A DNA stretch of 64,000 nt from Streptococcus oralis subsp. tigurinus AZ_3a (GTDB taxonomy: Bacteria > Bacillota > Bacilli > Lactobacillales > Streptococcaceae): contig AORU01000005.1 of the NCBI GenBank assembly GCA_000344275.1, positions 1 to 64,000 of the forward strand, given 5' to 3'. Below are positions 18,052 to 26,682 of this stretch, piece by piece. Each line of letters opens with the position of its first letter. Within the stretch, counting starts at the first letter, position 1. The position numbers and the translations under genes were made by a program. A model generated the notes under the pieces. The model searched no databases. It worked only from the letters and a program-made list of their open reading frames with translations, and was not told the origin of the DNA.

Positions 18052-19446
18052 CTATACGATTAAATTATGGCGAAATACTTCATTTATGATTTTTTTAGTT
18101 TTTAGTTCGTCTATTCCAAAATATTGGAGCTGCATAGCTAGCACAATTTGTTCAAGGAACACCACATCTAGCAAAGACTCATTAATAAATTCCTTATCTA
18201 AATTTCCGTGAGCAAAATTATTTCTTTGTTTGCCTATTCGCTCTCCAATTTCAGAGTGATTATAAGAAATATTGTTTAATTTATACATGAATCGTCCGAA
18301 TAAATCCAATAAAGTCGCACCGTATTCTTCAAAAATTTGATTAATCTTTTGAGATAGAGATAAATAGGAAATAGCTGATTTTTTCAAATCTTTGTAGATT
18401 TGTTTCAATTTACCTGTTGAAGTTCCAATCAATCGCTCTAATTCTTTACTAGCTTCTTCTTCCAGTTTTTTTCTTTGCTCGCTTTTTAATTCATCTTCTG
18501 AAAATAGTCTGCGAAACTCCCATTCAAAGGCAGCTGTCCTAAGTACAAAACTGGCAGCATCTATTTTCCTACTATCATTAAAACTTTTACTAAGATGTCT
18601 GAGATATAAATTATTTTCAGCTATATCGTTTAATATCTTACCCTCATAACCAGCAATATATTTTTGTTGAATATACCTTCCCTCTTTCAATGGTTTCATT
18701 TCAATCTCAATATCTTCTTCAATTTCATTGAATTGCCCAATTTCACCTTGCCTATTTGACAATTGAATCTCAGTAAAACTAATATTTCTGCGATTACAAA
18801 GAAATTGGATAAACTCCTTTGCGATACGATATAGTTCTCGTACAAAAGAATAATCTTGAGTTTCTTCAAAATGAAAAACCATTGACGAGGACAATGCTAG
18901 AGGTGGATTTTCAATGGATAGACTCGTAGTTCTTGTAATACCAAAATAAACTTGAACCTCTTTTCCAAAAACGCTAAACTTCTGTTTTTCTGTCGTTGTT
19001 GAATCAAAATCATATGTACTAATATTAATTTTTCCATCGCGTCCTTCAGCTTTATACGAAATTTCAAAGGCATGATTAATCGGATGAATATAGTTTAGCT
19101 CTAACCCGCTAAATGACATCCTACTAATCATAGGCTTGTCAGAATAACTAAAAAAATAAGACAGAATCGATACGGTAATGATGCCATTATTTTCATGAAG
19201 TTGAACGTATTTATTTGTTAGAAATGTAATGACTCGATTTGTTTCATTCGTCCGTCCATAAAGAAAGTCTTCTTCTACAAATTTAGGCTCCCCTGGCCAA
19301 GCAAATCCCCCTGTTTCTAACTTAGTATAGAACCAAGAATGGCTAATCACATCCTTCTCCTCTTCTTTAGGAATCAAGGATAATTTTTCTTCATCGAATG
19401 TGAAGAAAAATTCATACCCCATCATCTGTAAAGTCCCTGTCAACAT
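18052..19446 (-). CDS. ApeA-like anti-phage protein with C-terminal HEPN domain
   Basis: A 464-residue protein. Residues ~1-250 form a beta-rich domain like the ApeA N-terminal domain (EFFFTFDEEKL, GFAWPGEP, SGLELNYIHPINHAFE). The rest is helical and ends with the HEPN motif KQRNNFAHGNLD, where R408 and H413 form RxxxxH. ApeA proteins are standalone HEPN defence effectors thought to cut RNA after sensing phage. The gene begins two bases after the AbiEii-2 stop; GGAGG lies in the last codons of abiEii, so it is very likely co-translated with the AbiE-2 pair and under its operator. A hairpin at 17984-18030 follows. Family assignment is from remembered features, without a search. Confidence 0.75.
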   Translation of the reverse strand: MLTGTLQMMGYEFFFTFDEEKLSLIPKEEEKDVISHSWFYTKLETGGFAWPGEPKFVEEDFLYGRTNETNRVITFLTNKYVQLHENNGIITVSILSYFFSYSDKPMISRMSFSGLELNYIHPINHAFEISYKAEGRDGKINISTYDFDSTTTEKQKFSVFGKEVQVYFGITRTTSLSIENPPLALSSSMVFHFEETQDYSFVRELYRIAKEFIQFLCNRRNISFTEIQLSNRQGEIGQFNEIEEDIEIEMKPLKEGRYIQQKYIAGYEGKILNDIAENNLYLRHLSKSFNDSRKIDAASFVLRTAAFEWEFRRLFSEDELKSEQRKKLEEEASKELERLIGTSTGKLKQIYKDLKKSAISYLSLSQKINQIFEEYGATLLDLFGRFMYKLNNISYNHSEIGERIGKQRNNFAHGNLDKEFINESLLDVVFLEQIVLAMQLQYFGIDELKTKKIINEVFRHNLIV

Positions 19447-19447
19447 A

Positions 19448-20290
19448 CTAAACCTCCAAATTATTTAAAATAATTGCCACCACTTCCACCGATTCCTCAA
19501 AACTAATTTCACTGGCATATCTGAATGATTTTTGATAACGAGCCCAAAGCTGATTCTGATAGTCGGAGCTACGGATTGCATCTATTTGATTTTCCCAATT
19601 TGTCAAAGCATCTAAGCTATCTCTTTTCTTAGCAGTATTGTGCACAGCACTTTTTAAGACAGGCACATTAATTTCATCTTTTCGAAGGTGATACAATGTA
19701 TAGAGATCGTAGCGGTCACGAGGTCTAGCTGAAGCAGCTCCGCGCCTAATAATCGTTTCTAACTTTTCAGCAAGAACAGTTTCTAAATTATAAGTCCAAA
19801 CTTCTAACTTATCCTCTGAGAAAACAGATTGCAGTTGATATGAAATTTCTCGTGGCGTAATCTGGTCACCTGTAGTTATATCAATAAAGACGACCTCACG
19901 TAGGGTATCAAATGTCGCATTTAGTTTAAGGGAAAAACCACCATATTCGTCATCTTGTCGAATTGGCTCTAACTTATCAATTTCAAATTGGAAACCTTCA
20001 GAAGGTTGATTGACTATTTCTGTAAAGATAGTTAGGATATTTTCTCCGTTGAGAGGAAGACCTTTCAAGGTAACATCTAAATCCATTGTTGTCCGTTTAT
20101 CTAAGCCAATCATCTGGCCAATAAGAAATCCACCTTTCACAATGAAAGAATCTTTATACCGACTCTCAGAGATGAGTTTTAAGACTTGTTCAATCAGATA
20201 ATTTTGCTGAACTTGTTGAGCAGGTATCCCTTTTTCTCTTGCAATATTCTTGATTTTGGCTTTGAAACTATTAGAATTTGAAAATTTCAC
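19448..20290 (-). CDS. abiEii: AbiEii-type nucleotidyltransferase toxin (second AbiE pair)
   Basis: A 280-residue DUF1814 toxin. Motifs: KGGFLIGQMIG (about 47-57) with TTMDLDVTL carrying the Asp pair, VFIDITTGD, ETVLAEKLETI, and ARPRDRYDLY, where the usual motif IV lysine is arginine. It should act as an RNA nucleotidyltransferase that halts growth unless restrained by AbiEi. Translation starts with GTG in a GTGA overlap with abiEi, the same arrangement as in the first pair, although the two proteins are only distantly similar. It is followed without a gap by the ApeA-like gene, which is unusual: AbiE operons normally contain two genes. Confidence 0.92.
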   Translation of the reverse strand: MKFSNSNSFKAKIKNIAREKGIPAQQVQQNYLIEQVLKLISESRYKDSFIVKGGFLIGQMIGLDKRTTMDLDVTLKGLPLNGENILTIFTEIVNQPSEGFQFEIDKLEPIRQDDEYGGFSLKLNATFDTLREVVFIDITTGDQITPREISYQLQSVFSEDKLEVWTYNLETVLAEKLETIIRRGAASARPRDRYDLYTLYHLRKDEINVPVLKSAVHNTAKKRDSLDALTNWENQIDAIRSSDYQNQLWARYQKSFRYASEISFEESVEVVAIILNNLEV

Positions 20291-20880
20291 GACAAGATCT
20301 CCACATATGATTGTAGTTTTTCGGTTACTTTAAATAGTTGTGCATAGTGATACAACTTGGCGTAATCCACAGCTCCTTTTTTGAAGTAAGCTTGAAAAGC
20401 TGGTGCAATGACTTGAATATCAACATGATAGGTCGTTCGTAGGCACTCAACCAACGTTCGTTCCATATCATACACTAAAATAAACTGCCCAGCCTGTCGC
20501 TCCAGTTTTATAACGCCAATTTCATGATAATTTCTAGCAACAATCGGTTTAATTCCTGCTTTTTTAATTAACGTTGTATTCGTCCCAAAGGGAAAGGTCA
20601 TCACAGGTTCAAATGGAACTGTAAGTGAAAGACCATGTAACCAGAGAGCAGTTTCTAAGGAATAAATTCCTTTTGGAAAACGATACTGTAGACTAAAAAA
20701 GTCATCGATATAGGTATCTGGCAGATGATAGATACCTCTTTCAATTGATTCCACTTTACCTTTTGAGACTAATTGATTCAGTTGTTGGTAAGAGAAGTTA
20801 AGCTCTTCCATATCACGGAAAGTTATAACTCCATGATTTTTCTTAATATAATGATAGACAGGTTTCTCTAACAAATCCAT
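20287..20880 (-). CDS. abiEi: AbiEi-type antitoxin/autorepressor (second AbiE pair)
   Basis: A 197-residue protein with an N-terminal winged helix (HYIKKNHGVITFRDMEELNF) and the AbiEi C-terminal domain (GIYSLETALWLHGLSLTVP; VYDMERTLVECLR). It should bind its own operator and counter the AbiEii toxin. I place the start at the ATG at 20880 because GGAGGTGG precedes it by 4-5 bp; an in-frame start at 20910 falls inside the operator. The perfect inverted repeat at 20895-20935 is immediately upstream, overlapping where the promoter and leader must be. Confidence 0.9.
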   Translation of the reverse strand: MDLLEKPVYHYIKKNHGVITFRDMEELNFSYQQLNQLVSKGKVESIERGIYHLPDTYIDDFFSLQYRFPKGIYSLETALWLHGLSLTVPFEPVMTFPFGTNTTLIKKAGIKPIVARNYHEIGVIKLERQAGQFILVYDMERTLVECLRTTYHVDIQVIAPAFQAYFKKGAVDYAKLYHYAQLFKVTEKLQSYVEILS

Positions 20881-20894
20881 GTCGCCACCTCCAA

Positions 20895-20935
20895 AACAAT
20901 ATGCTAACAATTCACCATAATGTTAGCATATTGTT
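20895..20935 (-). promoter_or_regulatory. abiE-2 operator, perfect 15-bp inverted repeat
   Basis: AACAATATGCTAACA (20895-20909) and TGTTAGCATATTGTT (20921-20935) are exact reverse complements with an 11-bp spacer. It abuts the ribosome site of abiEi-2. AbiEi proteins bind paired inverted repeats in their promoters. The core TATGCTAACA-N11-TGTTAGCATA also occurs in the hairpins at 15865-15911 and, with one mismatch, 20960-21000. Confidence 0.8.
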
Positions 20936-20950
20936 CTGAAATAATCAATT

Positions 20951-21073
20951 ATAAACAACAAGGATATGCTAACATTTTTATATTTTATTAGCATATCCTT
21001 GTTATTTCGTTGTGTAGGCAAAACTGATGGTACTATCCACTCCTGATAACTTGCGGAAGGTATAGTTGGGATT
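20951..21073 (-). repeat. End of CHAP gene, repeat copy B
   Basis: The intact partner of the scar at 15859-15981, in the same orientation. It marks the right edge of the variable defence slot. The two copies could recombine and delete about 5.1 kb (Abi_2, ApeA-like and AbiE-2). Confidence 0.9.
20960..21000 (-). terminator. Hairpin after the CHAP gene with operator-like core
   Basis: AAGGATATGCTAACA (20960-20974) pairs with TATTAGCATATCCTT (20986-21000), 14 of 15 positions, around 11 nt. It lies one base past the CHAP-hydrolase stop codon (21002-21004). The T-run on the minus strand is poor (TTGTTGTTT), so it may be a weak terminator or a second AbiEi-2 binding site 25 bp from the operator. 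Confidence 0.65.
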
Positions 21074-23782
21074 GCCATTATAGTTGGTCTCTGAGATAAG
21101 AAATGACCCATCTAGATAAACTTTCTCAATAAATGCCACATGCCCGTACTGTCCACCCGCAAAGGAGACAATCGCTCCTGCTTTAGGGATGGTTCCTGTT
21201 TCACCACCGAGACTAGCCGCAGTTCGTACCCAATCTTGACCATTGCCCATGGTATTGATAATCGGAATTTTCTCACCATTTCTGCCTTTGAGTTTTAATC
21301 CTAATTGGTTAATCCGTGCAGCTACTCCCCATGTACATTGACCGTAGGCATAGCCCATACCATCACCACCACCTGGGATAGAGTTGTCATAGAAGTCACC
21401 ACGAACAGCTTCCAAAGCTTTTGGATCACTTTGGGCAGTCCCACCATTTGGCTGACTAAACCCTTTTTCGATTTGGTAATACCACTCGGTTGCTCTGGTT
21501 TGGCGCTCTAAGAGCTTATCTCCGCTATTTCCTTCCCAATAAATGAGAAAGAGTTGAGCAAGGTTTGCTGGACTTCCTGAATGTTTGAAGAAGTCCTTTA
21601 ACCAGTTGGTGTAATAAGGACTATCGCCATGCAACATGAAGTTCAGTTGTAAGCCTAAGTCATACCACTTCTGATTCTTTCGTTTGGCATATTCTAACAA
21701 AAGTGTGTGACGGCGTGACCCATCAGCGGTGTCTGTCCACTGTCCCAATCCTAGTCCACGTCTCAAGATATTAGGGTAACGACCGTTATAAATAGCTTGG
21801 CCACCCAGAGACAGCCACCCCTCATCATCCCAAGAGTTTTCTCTTGCCCCAACTGGAAGAGATAGGTAGTCACCTTCAGCTCGTTTGGGATTGATAGAGG
21901 ATTCTACCGACCAGTTTCCTAAAATAGCTGCGATGGCTTGATTGGTTGCTCCTTGACTTTCCAGGTACTCATAGATCGCTTTCGCTCTCGCAAACTCATC
22001 TCCGCCAAACTGACCAATGGCTGGTATAATAGTGGTCTGAAGCTGAATCACTTTAGGAAAGTAAAAGGCTGGATTGACATAAACCAACTTGTTCGTGTCA
22101 TCGTCCACCTTTTGATAGGTGACTTTTAGCCCCGTACCATCTTTAGTTTGGCCAATAGCCTCTCCTGCTGGGACTCGCTGACCAGCCGTCACTCGACCAG
22201 TATGAACATTATAAAGAGTGAGTTGAGCCTTGTTTAGTCCTTTGCCTGATGTGAGGATAAGATTATCCCCATCAAGAGAGACTTTCCCATCCATAGGTGC
22301 CACAATCACTTGGTTCTCTTTAGCCTCTAAAATGATGTGATGATGAAACATTGGTTTCTCATCTATCACCTCGTAGCCATAGCGAACGGTCATGGTTAGA
22401 GCGTCATCTTCCGTTTGTCCTTGAAAGGGATTCTCCAATTCCTGAAGGGCAAGGTAAGTTCCTTCCTCGCTCAATTTCTTCAGGTCTGCTCGTTCTTCAT
22501 CAGAGAGTTTATAAAGAGGATTTTTAGTTAAGTCTGACATGGACTGAATAGATGAGCCACCATTTAAGTCCTGCCAAAGTTGACTTAAATAAGCTTGATA
22601 GGTTTGAGAACCTTCTTCCATCACTTCGTCTAAGACATAATTCTGATACTTGTGATTCATGAAGGCCATGACCTCATCGATCTTAGTGTAGTAGGTAATG
22701 CCTTTGTCATTGGTTCTCGTGTGTTCTGCATCCTCCCAGGTCAGATGAGTATAACTCTTGGTTAACTCTATCTCATCTTGTTGGATGAGACTGGTTCCTG
22801 AAATCCCCATGACAAAACTCATCATGAGAAGAAAGAAAAACAAGAGACCTGATACCACCCAAGTCATGGGATTTGCGATAAGAGCTGAAAAGAAGGTCAG
22901 GCTCCCCTTAATGGCTTGGATTATTTTTGAAAAGCCTGCAACACCTTGCTTCCTAGCCTGTTTAAGAAAAGTTTGGTAACGTCTTCTTGGCTTTAAAGGT
23001 TTTTGGCGTTTCCAGCCCTTCCCCTTTTTAAAGTTCTGATACCGTTCCTTGCCATGAGCAATCTTGTTTTTGGCAAAACGATGTCCAGTCTGCCCACCTT
23101 TCACGACGACTTTTCCAGCTTGATAGGTAAATCTAGCATAGCGTCTGCCTTTCAGACTGGTATCTTTTAGGGTTCTAAGACCATCTAAATCATCGTCTTG
23201 AGCAACTACATCTAGCGATTCGGACGCTAGAAAACGCAACCCTCGTTTAACTTTGGTAGAGGTTTTCTTGGCCTTATGAGCCTTTTTGAGCTGATGAACC
23301 TCACGTTTGGCGGAAGTGACTTCTTTTTCTGCCTGAAGGCGGTCAAAATTTTTCTCTTTTTGGAACTGAAACCGTGAAGTTTTCGTTTCTTTTGGCTCTT
23401 TGCGATAGGTAAACTTAGGATTGACAGTTTTCTCTTTTTCTTCTAGCTTGACCTCTGCTAAGTGTTTTCGAGCAATCTTCAGACGATTTCTTGCTTGTGG
23501 AAGACGGTACTTTCTGATTTCTTTTGCCTTTAACCATCTGGGAGATACATAGGCGATAGACTCCTTAAAAGTTTCTGTCGCAGCTGCTTTTTCATCTTGA
23601 TAGGCTTCTTTAAGAGTTTTCTTCTGTTCTTCTGCTTTCTCAGCTCGCCTGGTGAGAAAGCGTTTTTTAGGGAGAGCTATTTGTATGGCTTTCTTCTCCC
23701 TACGGTAATGAATTCGACTAGACTTTAAACTGCTTTGAAAGGTTTTTCGTGCAGTTTTAATGCTTTTCTTATCTGATATCAT
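21002..23782 (-). CDS. Conjugation peptidoglycan hydrolase (VirB1-like lysozyme plus CHAP)
   Basis: A 926-residue bifunctional wall hydrolase of the transfer apparatus. Residues 1-290 are extremely basic and coiled; a membrane helix follows (about 300-330, VVSGLLFFFLLMMSF). A phage tail-tip lysozyme-like domain spans about 595-770, with the probable catalytic Glu in NWSVESSIN near 626. The CHAP domain covers about 800-926, with Cys in YGQCTWG near 812 and His in YGHVAF near 880. It opens the wall for the secretion channel. The start overlaps the virB4 stop by 4 bp. The C-terminal 23 codons are duplicated at 15910-15981. Confidence 0.9.
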   Translation of the reverse strand: MISDKKSIKTARKTFQSSLKSSRIHYRREKKAIQIALPKKRFLTRRAEKAEEQKKTLKEAYQDEKAAATETFKESIAYVSPRWLKAKEIRKYRLPQARNRLKIARKHLAEVKLEEKEKTVNPKFTYRKEPKETKTSRFQFQKEKNFDRLQAEKEVTSAKREVHQLKKAHKAKKTSTKVKRGLRFLASESLDVVAQDDDLDGLRTLKDTSLKGRRYARFTYQAGKVVVKGGQTGHRFAKNKIAHGKERYQNFKKGKGWKRQKPLKPRRRYQTFLKQARKQGVAGFSKIIQAIKGSLTFFSALIANPMTWVVSGLLFFFLLMMSFVMGISGTSLIQQDEIELTKSYTHLTWEDAEHTRTNDKGITYYTKIDEVMAFMNHKYQNYVLDEVMEEGSQTYQAYLSQLWQDLNGGSSIQSMSDLTKNPLYKLSDEERADLKKLSEEGTYLALQELENPFQGQTEDDALTMTVRYGYEVIDEKPMFHHHIILEAKENQVIVAPMDGKVSLDGDNLILTSGKGLNKAQLTLYNVHTGRVTAGQRVPAGEAIGQTKDGTGLKVTYQKVDDDTNKLVYVNPAFYFPKVIQLQTTIIPAIGQFGGDEFARAKAIYEYLESQGATNQAIAAILGNWSVESSINPKRAEGDYLSLPVGARENSWDDEGWLSLGGQAIYNGRYPNILRRGLGLGQWTDTADGSRRHTLLLEYAKRKNQKWYDLGLQLNFMLHGDSPYYTNWLKDFFKHSGSPANLAQLFLIYWEGNSGDKLLERQTRATEWYYQIEKGFSQPNGGTAQSDPKALEAVRGDFYDNSIPGGGDGMGYAYGQCTWGVAARINQLGLKLKGRNGEKIPIINTMGNGQDWVRTAASLGGETGTIPKAGAIVSFAGGQYGHVAFIEKVYLDGSFLISETNYNGNPNYTFRKLSGVDSTISFAYTTK

Positions 23783-26130
23783 TTGTCAATCCTCATCTTT
23801 TCTGGATCGGTACTCATGATGTCAAAGAGCTTGGTTTGGTGTGGTATCTTATTTCTGAAAGGCACAACCGTTGAGCCAGCTTTAATGAGACCTGCTCCTT
23901 TTTCTGGATTAACCAAGTATTTCTCTAACTCCTTGGATAAACCTAATAGATGAACCAATTCTTCTCGATCGTTCTTAGCCTGTTTTAGGAGAATCATGAA
24001 TTCGCTATTTGCAATAATACGTCTGCCATTGGCATCAAGAAGCAGAGTCTCCACATTCTGCGTAATCCCTGTTGGCGTTGCCCCGTACTTCCGAACCCGA
24101 CTCCAGAGTTTGAAGAAGAAATCAGAAGCGTACTTATCCAGCAACAATAGCTGCATTTCATCAAAGTAAATCCAGGTTCTCTTCCCTAGTTTTTGATTCT
24201 TCACCACACGATTCCAAATCTGGTCAAAAATCACCATGAGGGCAATTTGTTTGAGTTCATCGCCCAGCTTTTTGACATTGTAAATGAGGAAGTGGCTATC
24301 GGTTTTGATGTTGGTGCGGTGTGAGAAAATATCTAGAGAACCTTCCACATACAGTTCCATATCAAGAGCCAAGTCCTTCGCTTCTAGTTCAGGTTGCTTG
24401 GAGAGGACAAAGACCCATTCCACCAAAGACGGTTCTTGAAAATGCTTATAGGTCAAGCGTGTCACACGGTCGATTAGTGACTTCTCACGACCATCTATTT
24501 TGCGGTCCAACAATTTCCCAATCCAAGACAGGAGAAATTCTGACTTGACCTTAACAGGGTCTTCATCCATATTCTCATCTGACAAGTCTAGGACATTCAA
24601 GAAAGTCGTGGAGTCAGGCGCAATGTCAATGCTTTCCCCACCAAAGGCTTGACCGATGATGCTGTACTCATTTTCAGGATCGACGATGATGATTTCGGTA
24701 TCATTATCCGCTTCTTTTAATTTAGTCGAAATAATCTCATGTTTTGTGGCCATGCCTTTTCCTGAACCTGATGTCCCTAAAATTAGACCTGATGGGGTAT
24801 TGAGTTTCCCGCGGTCAATGGTAATGATGTTACTTGAAATCTGATTAATCCCGTAAAATTTTCCACCTTTGTCCTGAATATCAACAGAAGTCCAAGGTGA
24901 GTTGACGGCAATATTCGAGGTTAAGAGAGACCGAGAAACACCTTCAACATAATTCTTCCCAAAGGGTAACAGACTATTAAAGGCAGCTTCCTGCATATAG
25001 GTCAGATTATCAATGATGAGATCATTTGAGCCGGCCACTTGTTTGACAATGTCTAAGGATTGGTTCAGCTGATCCTCATTATCCGCAAAGACCCCAATCA
25101 AAAAGAGGGTGTCAAAGAGCTTATCTCCAGTCTGTGTCATAGTTTTAAGCAGCTCATCAGCTTCATCAATATTGCTTTCAAGAACCTGACTAACCTTTTC
25201 CAAATAAACACCAGAGCGTGCCATCTTTTGTTGCTCGCCAATTTTTTGTGATTCCATCAAGGTTTTCTTGGTTCGGAGTTTCTTCATGGCCTCTGACTTA
25301 GCTGAGCCTTTGGCATGCAGGCTCATCATCACTTCCAAATCCGACTGTATTAAATCACGAATAAACTTGTCCCCTAACTCCATACCGTAATCCCGAACAT
25401 AGACAATCTGTAAGAGTCGATTGTCTATTTCAATATGATTTTTGTGTTTGAAAGATAGGCTGGTCGGGGCAATAAAATGCTTGGTGGTTTGTCCTGAACG
25501 CACGAGGTCTTGATAAGTAAAGGATAGATGGTTTTCTCCGCGTAACATATCGGCCAAGTGATGAACTCGTTCTTCTCCTGTCAAGAGGTTAAAGCTAGCC
25601 TCGATTTCTGAAAGACCGCTCTTGAAGTATTCTCCAATTTGAGACAGGGAGCGATAAGCCAGTTTAGGCGTTTGGTCACTTTTCCCAAAAGAAATCAACT
25701 TGATAGCTGAAAAATTATTCTCTCCTGCTTCTAAGTTAGCATCCATCATACGGTTGAGTTCCTTACGGTAGGGATTAAAACCATCTTCATGCACGGGATA
25801 AAGGACACTTTTTCGGAATTGTTCCAAGTTGACTTTCTTGTTAAAAATGGTCAGTTGGAAATTTGTTTTATCGTCCAGCGAATTGATTAAATCTGAATAC
25901 TTCTCAACCATAGCCACCTTATCCTCCAATCCCACGGTCTGGTAATTGACATCCCCTAAGAGATAGGACTGAGAGAAATAATCTGGGCTTACCTGCATGA
26001 GGCCATTGGGAAAGAGGCCTTGATAAAGAAGAGTATTAAGTATTGTTGGTAGAACCTCCTGTTTCTTTGGGGCTATCTTTTTGACCTTAGAAGAGGTCTT
26101 TGGTTTCATGAAGTGTTTTAAGTTTTTCAT
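23779..26130 (-). CDS. virB4: VirB4-type conjugation ATPase
   Basis: A 783-residue ATPase that powers type IV secretion. Walker A is GTSGSGKGMAT (near 447), with Walker B in WIYFDEMQLLL (near 655), and the arginine-rich DREELVHLLGL stretch lies further on. The N-terminal ~400 residues are the VirB4/CagE domain. AAAGGAATTCACC precedes the ATG. Its first 44 bases overlap the end of prgI, and it overlaps the CHAP gene by 4 bp, so the three form a tight translational unit. Length and order match Gram-positive ICEs of the Tn5252 kind. Confidence 0.93.
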   Translation of the reverse strand: MKNLKHFMKPKTSSKVKKIAPKKQEVLPTILNTLLYQGLFPNGLMQVSPDYFSQSYLLGDVNYQTVGLEDKVAMVEKYSDLINSLDDKTNFQLTIFNKKVNLEQFRKSVLYPVHEDGFNPYRKELNRMMDANLEAGENNFSAIKLISFGKSDQTPKLAYRSLSQIGEYFKSGLSEIEASFNLLTGEERVHHLADMLRGENHLSFTYQDLVRSGQTTKHFIAPTSLSFKHKNHIEIDNRLLQIVYVRDYGMELGDKFIRDLIQSDLEVMMSLHAKGSAKSEAMKKLRTKKTLMESQKIGEQQKMARSGVYLEKVSQVLESNIDEADELLKTMTQTGDKLFDTLFLIGVFADNEDQLNQSLDIVKQVAGSNDLIIDNLTYMQEAAFNSLLPFGKNYVEGVSRSLLTSNIAVNSPWTSVDIQDKGGKFYGINQISSNIITIDRGKLNTPSGLILGTSGSGKGMATKHEIISTKLKEADNDTEIIIVDPENEYSIIGQAFGGESIDIAPDSTTFLNVLDLSDENMDEDPVKVKSEFLLSWIGKLLDRKIDGREKSLIDRVTRLTYKHFQEPSLVEWVFVLSKQPELEAKDLALDMELYVEGSLDIFSHRTNIKTDSHFLIYNVKKLGDELKQIALMVIFDQIWNRVVKNQKLGKRTWIYFDEMQLLLLDKYASDFFFKLWSRVRKYGATPTGITQNVETLLLDANGRRIIANSEFMILLKQAKNDREELVHLLGLSKELEKYLVNPEKGAGLIKAGSTVVPFRNKIPHQTKLFDIMSTDPEKMRIDK

Positions 26131-26440
26131 GGTGAATTCCTTTCTGTCCGGTTAGTGTGCGGTCTGGTACCGTCATCTCGTAATGAAAACGGTATTTTAA
26201 ATAGGTTTCAAAGGGAAGATCATTAGGACGATAAACCCCAAATAACATGAGGGGAATGGTAAACGTAAAAACAAATCCATAGACAAACCAGTCTCCAAAT
26301 TGCCAATAAAAGAGATTTAGCCCTAAGACAAGGATGGTGATGGTAATAGCTGGCAAGACAAAAATGACTTGCCGTGTGGTAAAGCCTAACCAAGCCCTGT
26401 GTTGAACCTTTGTAACGTCCTTAAAAACACGTGTATTCAT
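26087..26440 (-). CDS. prgI: PrgI family transfer protein
   Basis: A 117-residue membrane protein with two adjacent hydrophobic helices (about 25-45 and 50-72) and a cytoplasmic tail. The motif GVYRPNDLPFETYLKYRF after the helices is typical of PrgI/VirB3-like proteins. It sits directly before VirB4, as in pCF10 and Tn5252-type elements, and probably anchors the ATPase to the membrane channel. Upstream is a hairpin (26468-26491) and a 240-bp spacer. Confidence 0.85.
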   Translation of the reverse strand: MNTRVFKDVTKVQHRAWLGFTTRQVIFVLPAITITILVLGLNLFYWQFGDWFVYGFVFTFTIPLMLFGVYRPNDLPFETYLKYRFHYEMTVPDRTLTGQKGIHHEKLKTLHETKDLF

Positions 26441-26460
26441 AAAATAGTAACTCCTTCTTT

Positions 26461-26491
26461 GATAAAAGGACCAAGATGGAAATCTTAGTCC
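26461..26491 (-). terminator. Possible attenuator before prgI
   Basis: On the minus strand GGACTAAGA-TTTCCA-TCTTGGTCC is followed by TTTTATC (26468-26491, then 26467-26461). It stands inside the transfer operon, 20-50 bp before the prgI start, so it may lower rather than stop read-through. Confidence 0.5.
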
Positions 26492-26682
26492 AGTTTAAAT
26501 TGTTTTGTGACTTTGACGCAGTAGGCATCTGAACTCTCTACGCTAGCTCCTAGCTATGACAGTTCTAGTCGTCCTTGCGGAGGTCGGACAACGAAATCGA
26601 CCGTAAAGCAGTACCTTGTTCCTCTTCGATTTCCAAGGAACAACCTTAAACAGTCCACTGGACTGTTTAAGCTATCCTACTC
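26492..26682 (-). other. Noncoding spacer in the transfer operon, with a 27-bp palindrome
   Basis: No plausible gene is present. CTTAAACAGTCCA (26645-26657) and TGGACTGTTTAAG (26659-26671) form a perfect palindrome around one base, just after the VirB6-like stop. Two more dyads are visible: TTGTTCC..GGAACAA near 26608-26642, and AGCTA..TAGCT near 26538-26557. The spacer looks structured in RNA. Nothing identifies it. Confidence 0.4.

Noticed and set aside
14239..21073. Insertion sequences as cause of the repeated segments
   Set aside because: No transposase or terminal inverted repeats are seen; the repeats are pieces of the flanking genes, which fits homologous exchange.
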